This document shows positions 39,139-48,762 of a stretch of 64,000 bases of DNA, in pieces (the first letter of the stretch is position 1; every line of letters starts with the position of its first letter). The stretch covers positions 1 to 64,000 of the forward strand of contig JAQMWT010000158.1 in the NCBI GenBank assembly GCA_029834535.1, written 5' to 3'. The DNA comes from Chrysophaeum taylorii (Eukaryota; Sar; Pelagophyceae; Pelagomonadales; Pelagomonadaceae). A program made the translations under genes and the position numbers. The notes below the pieces were generated by a model. That model saw only the letters and a list, made by a program, of their open reading frames with translations. It made no database searches and had not been told where the DNA came from.

Positions 39139-41805
39139 ATGCTTTCTCGCCCAGTGTTTCTCTCACTAGAGCCCAATCTTCGCAAACCCTCTGTGATGTT
39201 ACTTTGTTCTGGTTTGTCAACCCCAGCGTTCCTGTCTCAAGCCACTAATGACCTAGGCTTATATATCAATGTAAAAGTTGTTGTTGAGTCTGATGATACG
39301 CTTGTGCGCATGTTACGCCACCGTTTTCCTACAGTATTATTATTTGAATCTTTACCCGCCTTTATCAACCACCTTCACCAGCTCTCACCAGAGGAAAGGC
39401 GCAAATTTTATTGCGATATCATTGAGATAACTCCTCCTTGCACCAACAGGAATCTACTAAAGCAGCATAAGACCGAAGACTTACACAGCCTGCTCGACGA
39501 CTCTCTGTTCGACGTGTTCGACAGTATGCTGTCTGTCATCAAACTTCTCCAACCCTTGGTACTACTGGCTGAGATGACACCACCCCACAAGTATTGTCAC
39601 CAAGACCACATAAACGTCGCCAATCTCATCCATGCCACACTCGATTACTGTGTCGATGTTGTTGACAGGCTCCCGACTTACCTATGTGGCGACTACCAAT
39701 CTAGGGAAAGATGGATCTGCATCGCACGCAGGTATTCTACTAGACCAATCAACATACTGTCATGGCCTATCCACCACCCACGCCCCTTCCTTAAGATCGT
39801 GGATGACACACAAGCCATTCCTAAACGATTTTGTCTATCAAAAGATATCGCCAAAGACTGGATCCGGGTGTTCCCCGACCCACCAGATGTCCCCGTTCCT
39901 AAAACGTTTGCACCTTACTCTCGCACAGGTTCTGTTCAGCTTACTATGACTGACCTTGAAACACTCAATATGTTATTTCTGCACCTTCACTCACAACAGG
40001 CTCACGAGCAACGCACGCACTCTGTTCAATCCGAGTGTACTTATCATCAGCTGTGTTTCAAACGCTCCTCCATGGATCCACTGCCTCATGCAACTAACCC
40101 ATTGCGTGTCAAGGCCTTCACTATCCTCTGTAATGTGTTTGCCAGATTGCACACTAACTCACCCACTCCTGTGTCCTATTACATAACCGTTTTCGAAACT
40201 GACCAACCGTCACATAGGTTACTACTTACAACCTCATCAACATCACACAAGACCTACTTCCTAACCGGCGGTCACCATTCTGACGGCAACCTCACCATAG
40301 AAAACGCCGCCACCAAATATCATGCTTCCATTGGCGCGTTTGGAAGCACGTATACGTTTACTGCCTCCAACGTCCCCCGCGACAGAGACAGGTCTATATA
40401 TTTGGAGCCGTTTATAGGTTACTTGTGGATAATCCAAGCCCTTCCTCAAGTTGGCTCCGCTGCCACCTATGGCACTGCCATACAAAAGCTCTTGTCCAGA
40501 TGCTCTCTTGTGATGCCTGGCTGCCTTACCTACAAGGCCACCGACAATTCTTTCGACTACAAGGATTCTCATTTTGCTCTGGAAGATCACCACTTATCCC
40601 ATAGTCGCTATATAGGGTATCTTCGTGGAAGTGACCGCAAACTCGGCTCTAAAATCCACTCCATGCTTGCTCCATTGCCCACCGTCCGCGGATATACAAA
40701 CATTATCTTACTCGACCCTCGCAACGGGAAACTACGCTATCCCACTCGACCGGAGTTGATTCGTGCAAACAACCACACCAAACAACAGGAATCTTTCCTC
40801 TTGTCTCTTCGCCACGACCTTCGCTGCGACATGCTCAGCAATGCTCTGCCTGCCGGTACGTACAGCACACTGTACAAGCACCTTTCGCTCCTCGTTGCCG
40901 ATATTAAATCTCTTATGTTGGACCCTACCTTCCAACATGCTGCTTCCGTGATGAAGAAATCCTATGTATCCACCTTCAAGACCTTTGACTCGGCCTCCAC
41001 CACGTGCAGCACAGATACCTTGTCTTTGGCACAAGCCTTCATGACGTCTATCTTCAGCAACTGCTTGACCGAAATGTCGTTAAACTATATGTCTTCGTCC
41101 TACGAAGATAATCTCGCTACTTGTGATAATGAGGATGCATCTCCAATTGACCCTGCTGCGCACCAGGATGACGACGCACCGCCTCCTCCTGCCTTGGACA
41201 CCGAACTCAAGTTCGATGTTCGGCGCAAACGTCATATCCCCGCTCATCCCATTCCTCGCAAATCCTTCGCACACGGATCTGCTGAATACCTCAACGCCAA
41301 AGAACGTGCCAATCGCTTCCACCGGGTGCACCACTGCCCCGACAACGTTGCAGCCAAGGCCCCCAACGTACTGGCTCGCCCTGGCTTCTCTGCCTCAGAC
41401 CTACCGTATCGCGACTTATGCACCGACTGCATCGCACATAACAAGCGCCACCCGCGCAAGCACTTCAATCCGACCAAGCCCTCTTTTGAGCGAACTCACA
41501 AAGCCGGCGAAGTCTGGGCGTGCGACGGCGGCTATGTGACAATTCCATCAGAATGGGGAGGCTTCACACATATTATTGTGTTCAAAGAACTTATCTCGAA
41601 GTTTCTCTTGGTGTACTTTACGCGCACCACCAACGCCACGGAGTTCACTCAAGCTCTGGACTTTGTGTGTGACTTTTGTCGTACACAACTCAACGTGCAC
41701 ATGCGCACCCTCTTCTCTGATGCCTTCAAGCCCTATTTTAGCCAGCACATTACCGCCCCGTACCGCGTCGATAAGGGCATTCAGCTCATCGCTTTCCCGC
41801 TCTAA
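39139..41805 (+). CDS. Copia-type element: C5 methyltransferase domain, spacer and integrase N-terminal half
   Basis: Residues 15-200 contain the ordered motifs of cytosine-C5 methyltransferases: motif I VMLLCSGLSTPAFL (20-33), acidic residue Glu 50 at the end of strand 2 (VVVESDD), motif IV EITPPCTNRNLL with the catalytic Cys at 101, motif VI Glu 145 (LLAEMTPP), and motif VIII GDYQSRERWICIAR (185-198). The GGPPCQ context is altered but PPC remains. A spacer of about 500 residues has no recognised domain. The last 150 residues hold the integrase HHCC finger (HRVHHCP...CTDCIAHNKRH), the first catalytic Asp (WACDGGYV) and the second (LFSDAFKPYF). A +1 shift at about 41790 ends the frame. Confidence 0.7.
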   Translation: MLSRPVFLSLEPNLRKPSVMLLCSGLSTPAFLSQATNDLGLYINVKVVVESDDTLVRMLRHRFPTVLLFESLPAFINHLHQLSPEERRKFYCDIIEITPPCTNRNLLKQHKTEDLHSLLDDSLFDVFDSMLSVIKLLQPLVLLAEMTPPHKYCHQDHINVANLIHATLDYCVDVVDRLPTYLCGDYQSRERWICIARRYSTRPINILSWPIHHPRPFLKIVDDTQAIPKRFCLSKDIAKDWIRVFPDPPDVPVPKTFAPYSRTGSVQLTMTDLETLNMLFLHLHSQQAHEQRTHSVQSECTYHQLCFKRSSMDPLPHATNPLRVKAFTILCNVFARLHTNSPTPVSYYITVFETDQPSHRLLLTTSSTSHKTYFLTGGHHSDGNLTIENAATKYHASIGAFGSTYTFTASNVPRDRDRSIYLEPFIGYLWIIQALPQVGSAATYGTAIQKLLSRCSLVMPGCLTYKATDNSFDYKDSHFALEDHHLSHSRYIGYLRGSDRKLGSKIHSMLAPLPTVRGYTNIILLDPRNGKLRYPTRPELIRANNHTKQQESFLLSLRHDLRCDMLSNALPAGTYSTLYKHLSLLVADIKSLMLDPTFQHAASVMKKSYVSTFKTFDSASTTCSTDTLSLAQAFMTSIFSNCLTEMSLNYMSSSYEDNLATCDNEDASPIDPAAHQDDDAPPPPALDTELKFDVRRKRHIPAHPIPRKSFAHGSAEYLNAKERANRFHRVHHCPDNVAAKAPNVLARPGFSASDLPYRDLCTDCIAHNKRHPRKHFNPTKPSFERTHKAGEVWACDGGYVTIPSEWGGFTHIIVFKELISKFLLVYFTRTTNATEFTQALDFVCDFCRTQLNVHMRTLFSDAFKPYFSQHITAPYRVDKGIQLIAFPL

Positions 41806-43360
41806 CTTTGAAGTCGAGTCAGCCATCGGCTTCATCGCCTCCGCCTCCTCAACTCGCCTTCGTTCTCTCCTTAATGCTCATTATCGTGGCTCAAAGATCG
41901 TGGAACCAGCCATCATGTTTCCCTGGGCGGTAATACACACCATCCAAAGCTACAACCTTATCCCGAACGCCACGCTCGAGCGCATTCACCATGCTATCCT
42001 GAGTCCGCAACAGCTGCTCTACAATCAACTGAGCACCCCCCAGCACGACATGCTCAAGATCTTCGGCGCTGAATGCTACCTTCTATTGGAACCCCACGAG
42101 CACCACAAGTGGGAACCGTGCCGCCGCAAATACTTATATCTATGTTGCGCCGACGCGCAAAACCCGCTCGTCTCCCCACGTGTTGACCATATTGCCGACG
42201 TCGTCCTCAACGCTGAAAACGGACAAATCCGTGTTTCGTCCAAGCTGCAATTCCTCTACATGCTCCAGCATCCTACTCCTGATCCTGAACTTGCTCCTCC
42301 GCCTCACGCTCCTCCCGCGCCTTTCTCGCTCACACCCCACGCTGCTATCCAAGACCATGTCATTCAGAGGGGGGCACGGACACTTCATCCTCAGAGGGGG
42401 CACTCTCCACCTCCCTCCGCTCCTTCTTCGTCCCCTGCTCCTGCTTCTCCTCCCCCTTCCGACGTTCCCGTCGACGATTCTGGCTCTATGCCACCGCCGC
42501 CCCTGCTCCCTTCTTACAAAGACCATTTTGCACAAGATGATCTCATTCTTGTCCCAGGTTCCAAACAACCTAACAACCGCAAGGCAACCTCCATGAAAAG
42601 TATCCAAGCCCGGCTACAAGCGCCTACTATTGGTGCTTACAAAGCCGCTGGTGGCAAACTCGCCGATTTCCGCTGGGATCTTCGCCACCACTTTCTTACG
42701 TTCACGTCTCCCGCCCTCTCCGCCCTACATGTCAACGGTGGTATCCTCTGGTCTGCTATCTGCTCAGAGGGGGAACATGCGTTGTTGGCTCGTCTTCTTC
42801 TCCCGTTGCGCACTGACTTACTAGCCCGTTACCCTCACGTCGATGGTTACTTCGCCCACGCTAAGTGCGCATCCAGCATCCCAGCCGCCACCTTTCTAAC
42901 TGCTGATGGTTCACCTACGCGCCCCATTCCTCAGCCTCTTTTAGCTGCGTTCACTGAGCACGCTGCTGCCTTTGGCATCTCTTCATTACAGTATGCACTT
43001 ACTTATCTGGCGCCGACCAGCTTTATCGATCACAACTCTTCCGAGTTTGGCGCTAATTCTGCATCTCTGTCTGACTTGGAGGAATACCTTCTGGTCTCTA
43101 CAGAGTATATCACGCAGGTCTTACATGCCGACCCTACTATCCATATTCAACTGGAATCTGCTTCCTCTACCCCTCCTACTGACGCTGTTTCCGCTTATCC
43201 CGAAGTCGCGCACACTGCCTCGACCGCAACGCCGCTAAACTATACTTCACAAGCCATTGTGGGTCCTGACGAATATAAGGTCCAAGAAGCGGACGTTTCC
43301 ATCGACGAATATAAACTAAAGTGCCTCCACGGTATGTCGCCTGAAGACAGGCACGCCTAG
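41806..43360 (+). CDS. Copia-type element: integrase C-terminal half and Pro-rich linker
   Basis: In the +1 frame (open from 41576) integrase continues with SNFEVESAIGF, giving the catalytic Glu, and FGAECYLLLEPHEHHKWEPCRRKYLYLCC, the copia-typical C-terminal region. A Pro-rich linker (PAPPSAPSSSPAPASPPPSD-like) and about 250 further residues follow. It ends at an in-frame TAG (43358-43360), beyond which the same frame runs on into reverse transcriptase. Confidence 0.65.
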
Positions 43361-44005
43361 CTCAAGACCATCGCCAAGGAACTCCACGACATTATCCGCT
43401 TTGGCTGCTTCAAACTTTCATTACCCGACGGTGTCTCTCGTCCTATTGACAGCAAGATGGTGCTGAAGATTAAAACAGACTCTGCACGCAAATACGTTAA
43501 GCACAAGGCTCGCCTCGTGCTACGTGGCTCCCTAGCATCCCTTGGCGCCGATTTCTTTGGCACCTTCAGCCCAATGGCCACAATGACCGCAATCCGAGTA
43601 CTACTGGCTATTGCAGCATACAAGCAATTGCCTGTCTACCACGCAGACGTCCCGAACGCCTTCGTTCAGTCTGACATTGATGCCAACGTCTATGTTCAGT
43701 TACCAGACGGCATCAAGCTTATCGACCCCGATGACGCTAAGTACAAGGGCCGACGCCTACCGAAACTGCTGAAGTCACTTTATGGACTTCGTCAATCGCC
43801 ATCTCTTTGGAACAAAGAAATAGACGGCTTCTTTCGTAGCCTTGGCTACAGGCGCCTGCATTCGGACTCTTGCCTATATGCTCGAGTATCCGCACATGCT
43901 AAGTTCGTCGTATGCAGTCTGTCTGTAGACGACATAATTATTGTGTCCAATGATGACACTCTCGTACTGAATTACAGGATGCCCTCCACAAACGGTATGC
44001 TGTAG
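43361..44005 (+). CDS. Copia-type element: reverse transcriptase
   Basis: Same frame after the TAG: VLKIKTDSARKYVKHKARLVLRG, FSPMATMTAIRVLLAIAA, LPVYHADVPNAFVQSDIDANVYVQLP, KLLKSLYGLRQSPSLWN. All match copia RT blocks. The catalytic YVDD box reads SVDD (LSVDDIIIV), a one-base change from Tyr to Ser codon. The frame shifts near 43975. Confidence 0.8.
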   Translation, partial: LKTIAKELHDIIRFGCFKLSLPDGVSRPIDSKMVLKIKTDSARKYVKHKARLVLRGSLASLGADFFGTFSPMATMTAIRVLLAIAAYKQLPVYHADVPNAFVQSDIDANVYVQLPDGIKLIDPDDAKYKGRRLPKLLKSLYGLRQSPSLWNKEIDGFFRSLGYRRLHSDSCLYARVSAHAKFVVCSLSVDDIIIVSNDDTLVLNYRMPSTNGML

Positions 44006-45220
44006 AGCAGTTTGAACCTGTCCATACCCTCCTAGGCATGCGTGTGTGTCGCACATCTGATGGATCCATTTCTCTGGGTGTGCGAGCCAAGCTTGATGAA
44101 CTCTTCGCTGATCATCCTGTCCTGCAGCAACTAACTCCGCTCAAATATCCTATGTCCTCGTCCTTCAAGTATAAAGATGGTACTCCAAGCTCTGAAACAG
44201 AGTTGTACATCAACTCGCACTTTGCGAAGCCTCCTTGGCAAGCTGGTGGTCATGCAAGTGGCCTGCAGACCTGACTTCTCGCAAGCCTTGGGCAGATGTT
44301 CGCGTGGTATGCATGCACCCACGTATGTTCACGTCCAAATGCTAGAACACCTGCTCCGCTACCTGAGGAAGCCGGAAAACCGCTCACTTCGCCTCTGGTT
44401 TCATCATAAAGGTAATGCTATTGAAGCTCACCTTCGCACTGTTTCCGCTAATAGAATCGATCTCTCCACTGTGGTCGACTACCAACCGCAGGATGTATCC
44501 ACTGGACAGTTTGATCCCTTAGTAGCCATGGTCGACGCTGACAACGCCCCTTCCTTAGCACAGGAAGATAGGAAATCTACCACCGGGTTTGTCTCCTATC
44601 TTTTCAACTGCCTTATTGGTTGGAAAAGCAAGCGACAACCGATTGTCTCCTGCTCAACTCACGAAGCTGAGTTGATTACCCTCAGTATTCGTGCTGATGA
44701 AGCTGTTTGGCTACGCAAGCTGCTGTTGGAACTCTCCTTTGTCGTCAATCCCACCTTCTACGTCAACAATGTTAATGGTGAGAACACCGCTGATCCTGTT
44801 GATTTCGATGACAATGACAACCCAATTGCTGAAGATATGCGCTTCATCTGAAGCCTCCCTCTCTTGTCTGACAATGCTGCTGCTGTTCACACCTCTAATA
44901 ACCCAGATGGATCCTCGCGCTAATACCCAGATGGATCCTCGCGCTCCAAGGCACTGTCGACTAGATGGTTTAAGATCTGTGAGTACATCTCGCTACAGAA
45001 AATTCGAGTCCATCACGTTCCCGGCAAGCTAAACGTGGCTGATGGGTTTACAAAGCCACTTGCTGCTGAGTTCTCCACTTTTCGCTCTCTACTCGTGACC
45101 GCAACGTCGTTAAACTGGCCGCCCTACCTTCTTATGCCACAAATTTTTTGTGTGCGTGTGAGTGTCGCTTATGTCTTTTCCTTGGCACTTCCTTGGCTGC
45201 GGCTTCTCCCCAGTCGTTAG
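44006..45220 (+). CDS. Copia-type element: RT thumb, RNase H and C-terminal tail
   Basis: After the shift, 44038-44274 gives the connection region (LLGMRVCRTSDGSISL...DELFADHPVLQQL). A second, compensating shift near 44200 returns to the original frame, 44177-44851: VAMVDADNAPSLAQEDRKSTTGFVSYLFNCLIGWKSKRQPIVSCSTHEAELITLS, a clear copia RNase H with its DADN, RKST.G and THEAE motifs. The tail near 45000-45090 includes ADGFTKPL, the usual copia C-terminus. Confidence 0.75.
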
Positions 45221-45285
45221 AAGGACAGTCCCACGCTCGCTCTCCACGGCCGAACCTTCCCCCAGGTTGTCGCAAAAGCGACAAA

Positions 45286-46161
45286 CCATGACTGCTACTA
45301 CTGCTACCACACAGGCTGCTGCGGTTGCACCGACACCAGCCGTGCATATCTCACCTCAGTCGCTGACGTTCCAGGACGGCCTCAGCATGGACTATGCTGT
45401 GTATGAGCGAGGACAACCTACCGTATATGCTCGCAATGATACTTCTTTCCAATTCCCTTGTGGTGCGCGCTCAGCTGGTCATATACGCGCTACCCTCGTA
45501 CGCGTCTATCATTTGCCAAGGGAGTTATATACTTTTGACAAGTGTGCTAGCTCAACACCCGTCACTTGTTAACTTGGTCTTATCCTACGCCTTCTGCTTC
45601 GCTTGGTGATTTCGATGCCTTGCGTCAACAAGTCGAACAACTCCAGGTAACTCTTCGAATCTATATTAACAAGGTCAACGCTCTCAGTGCTGAGAATCTA
45701 TCTCTACGCACAGATCTACAGGCTGCCATTGCTTCAATCACCTATGACACTGTACAAGATCACAGAGCTGTTGTCTCGGTTAACTCTTACCGCTCAAGAC
45801 CAACATGCCGCCAACCACTCCTCCCCGGACGATCACCTCCTTCATCTGCGTGACAAGTTGCTCTCATGCATTCGGAGCATTCCACATTCCGCTCTCATGT
45901 GAATCTGAAGACTCTTCTGTCTTCACGTTCGCCAAGTCCAACTTCTTGGAAAACCAGCTGGACACCTTACAACTAGATTCTCTTTTGCCATCCATACTGA
46001 ATGCGCTACTTGCACTCACATTCCCCATGGCACCACATCATTCAGCTATTGGTGTTCACCACCTTACAGCAGAAGCTGACGATGATTCCAACACTCTCGA
46101 ACCGGTAACGACATCTACCACCTCACCTCAACACACTGTTTGTTGTACCTGTGTTTCGTAA
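45286..46161 (+). CDS. Copia-type element: extra ORF region after RNase H
   Basis: From ATG 45286 the frame encodes MTATTATTQAAAVAPTPAV..., a beta-rich-looking segment, then after a shift a leucine-zipper-like coiled coil (FDALRQQVEQLQVTLRIYINKVNALSAENLSLRTDL), then two further overlapping pieces to 46161. No transmembrane segment is convincing. Copia elements normally have nothing here; extra ORFs at this place exist in some lineages. Function unknown. Confidence 0.45.
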
Positions 46162-46359
46162 TGATCTGTTCAAAAGCGTCAAAATCAATCAATCAATCGA
46201 CTCTCAGCCCCACCAAACAATTCCTTAAAGACACTCCTCCTTCTATACTCTTGATGCTTCGTATGTGACCTCTGCGACCATCAAGGCTGTATACTCCTTT
46301 TTTTTTCTTCATCATCATCTTTCTCCAGAGATGTTCTATAGTCGCACCTTGCGCTTAAG

Positions 46360-46373
46360 ACATCTCGAGGGGG
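46360..46373 (+). other. Polypurine tract before 3' LTR
   Basis: CATCTCGAGGGGG directly precedes the LTR TG. The G-rich purine run is where plus-strand synthesis would be primed. Confidence 0.6.
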
Positions 46374-46683
46374 TGCAGAGAAATCTGCAGCCTCTTACCC
46401 TCATCCGTCCGTTGAGAACGTGATCTCTTCCTTACCCTTCTTCCTTTCTACACAGTCAATTAGTCCTCTGATTTGTGCTCAAGCTCATCATCATGGTCTA
46501 GCGCGTCCCGAGGTATGTAGCACAATACACTGAACCTTTTTCGTGTAGTTCTAGATGCCGCCTGTCGTGTTCTGAGGATATAGGGAACATAACCTTTCAT
46601 TCCCCGAATTAACCTTCCAGACGTTCATGATGAGACGGGATGGTTTCCCAGGTGACTTACCACTGCATGCTAAATGCCCTGCA
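46374..46683 (+). repeat. 3' LTR of copia-type element
   Basis: 310 bp, TGCAGAG to CCCTGCA. Same orientation as the 5' LTR and followed by the second GGAGG. Confidence 0.92.
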
Positions 46684-46688
46684 GGAGG
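46684..46688 (+). other. Target-site duplication GGAGG, right
   Basis: Pairs with 35490-35494. Confidence 0.85.
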
Positions 46689-48430
46689 GTTGAAGTTTTG
46701 ATTTGATGTTGCCAGGTCTGGCGACGTGTAGAGCGGCACATCGCGAGTGCGCATTGTGCGTGAAAGCATCGTAGACGATTGTTGACAACCTCGGTTAGGC
46801 ACCATGATTCCGCACCGTGAAGAAGGATGGCGAGGATAAGACCGACGTAGACAGTTCGTTTGGCTCGGGCAGAGACGCATTTCGAGCCAAAAACGTAGTG
46901 ACGGAGCGCGCCGAAAGCTGCTGCCGCCTTCTTTAGACGAGAGTCAACGTCCTCATAGTCACTGCAGTTGCGAGAGAGTATAGAGCCCAGGTACTTGGAT
47001 GTGGCCACCACGGGGATATGACGGCCGTCACCTACGTCTAATAAGTCGGAGAGGTCGACACCATCGTTGGTTGTCTGGTCATTGTAGAGAATGCCTGGCT
47101 TGGCGAAGAACAGTATCTTGGATTTCGACTCTTTCCCTGCTTGTCGGTCACCCGCGTAGACTTCCATATCTCATCTGGCAAAATGCCGGATGAGACGGGG
47201 CGTCGCCTCATTCGCAGCACGAGGATCGGGAAACGGGAACGCCACATCATCTGCGTACGCTGACTCTTCGAGTGCGACTTCCTCAGTGCCGCGTTTTGCG
47301 TTGTAGCGACGTCCAGTGAGTACATCATCATGCTTCGTCTTGAAAACGCATGCTGGTTCCCGACCTTCACCACGCCGCCATGAAATGGTCAAGGCCGCCA
47401 TGTATAGATCGAAAAGAACCGGGCCTATGACATCACCCTGCTTATCGCCGATGGTGGAGTCGATCGAGGCGGTAGCGCCGGAGACGGAGAACCGCACTTG
47501 TATACGGTGGAGAGCTATATTGAGTCGCACGAGTTTCTCTGGAACGCCGAATTTCGATAGCATTTGCCAGAGTAGTTCCCGCGGGACCCTCTCGAAAGTC
47601 TTGGCGAAATCAGTGAATAGTACCCATGTTTCCATGCTGTGCTCACGACGCTTCTTCAAAGCCATCTTCAGGCTGAAGGTTGCGTCGGCAGTCCCTCGTT
47701 CCGGCCGAAAGCCGCACCGCGACTCGTGTTCGAGCTCAGCTGAGATGACACCGAGACACGCGCGTATGATGTTGGAGACAATCTTTTGTGCGACCTCGAG
47801 CATCATCACGCCGCGATAGGAACCTGGGAGAGAAAGGTCACCTTTCTTCGGCGAAATACCAAGAAGGCCGATATCCTATGCTTCAGGTTGTTTCTCGGAC
47901 GACCAGAAATCATGCACTACTGTACTGAGGATCCTAAACATTATCTGACGACCAGCGAGCGTCCGCCATACCTCCGCACGAGAGCACACATGCTCCAGCA
48001 ATTGAAAGATTGAGCTGCTGCACAGCACGACGAATCTCGTCATCTGACGTTACAGCACCAAGTTCATCACGGATTCACCGCTGATCTATATCCTCAATGA
48101 TTTCTGCATCAAAACAAAAGTGGTGGTGATATCAAGCTTCGCAAAAAGTGAACGAAACACTTCGGCATTTTCCTGAGGTGTAGAACAGCGCGTACCATCC
48201 GGCTTGCGAAGGAGTGTCTTCTGACGTGACGACCGATCCTTGACAAGCCGCTCTTAAGACGGCCGACAATCTCCCAATATCGCTACTTGCCACCAGACGA
48301 CTCACAGCCTTGATCCAGCCCGTTACACATCGAGCAGATCCAGCGTTCCTTCGCCTGTCCCACGGCCTTATTAACTTCACGACGAGCATTTCTCAGAGGA
48401 GTAAGGAACAAGCGGCGCGCGGCGGCCGAG
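46689..48430 (-). pseudogene. LINE reverse transcriptase, N-terminal and central part
   Basis: Minus strand. 48430-48130: linker of the endonuclease-RT type (AVGQAKERWI, then YWEIVGRLKSGL, RSSRQKTLLRKPDG, ENAEVFRSLFAKL). 47809-47171: RT with CGFRPERGTADATFSLK, LFTDFAKTFERVPRE, KQGDVIGPVLFDLYM and an intact YADD box (ESAYADDVAF). 47167-46690: thumb and connection (TSKYLGSILS, LHGAESWCLT). There are frameshifts between pieces and no upstream endonuclease, so it is 5'-truncated and dead. The remaining C-terminus lies at 35489-35185 beyond the copia element. Confidence 0.8.
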
Positions 48431-48762
48431 GATGCTGCCGTGAACTTTCTGAAAGGCGAGTTGCGCGCTTAAATTCGGGGTGATACTATCGTAGCTGCAG
48501 CTGCGAACCAACCCGGCTAGTTGCGTCGGGTACCGTTCAGCGTAGTAGAAGCCGTTGCTGGCGCCGCTGCTTCCAACTTGGAGGACACAAAACCCGCGTC
48601 CGCGTCTGACGGTGTCGATGCAACAACGTAACGCGTGTATCCAAAAGATCCATCATAGCATCATTACCCCTCTATTGCAGACGACATAACGCCAACTTTT
48701 TTCTTCCAGGTTGTGGCTCTGTGTAACGAACGAACGAAGGATCGACGAGGTCGGCCCCCACG
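48431..48762. other. Junction between LINE remnant and radial spoke gene
   Basis: No gene supported. Holds the presumed promoter of the radial spoke gene. The last 50 bp contain CGAACGAACGAAGG. Confidence 0.5.

Larger units (their letters stand above)
35495..46683 (+). mobile_element. Ty1/copia-type LTR retrotransposon carrying a DNA methyltransferase domain
   Basis: An 11.19-kb element with TG...CA LTRs (313 and 310 bp), 5-bp target duplication, half-tRNA primer site and a G-rich purine tract before the 3' LTR. Order: gag-like, protease, C5 methyltransferase, long spacer, integrase, reverse transcriptase, RNase H. Integrase before RT defines the copia class. An extra ORF lies after RNase H. 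It carries three in-frame stops and several frameshifts, so it is unlikely to be autonomous, but the LTRs differ at only about 11 positions plus a 3-bp indel. Confidence 0.92.
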
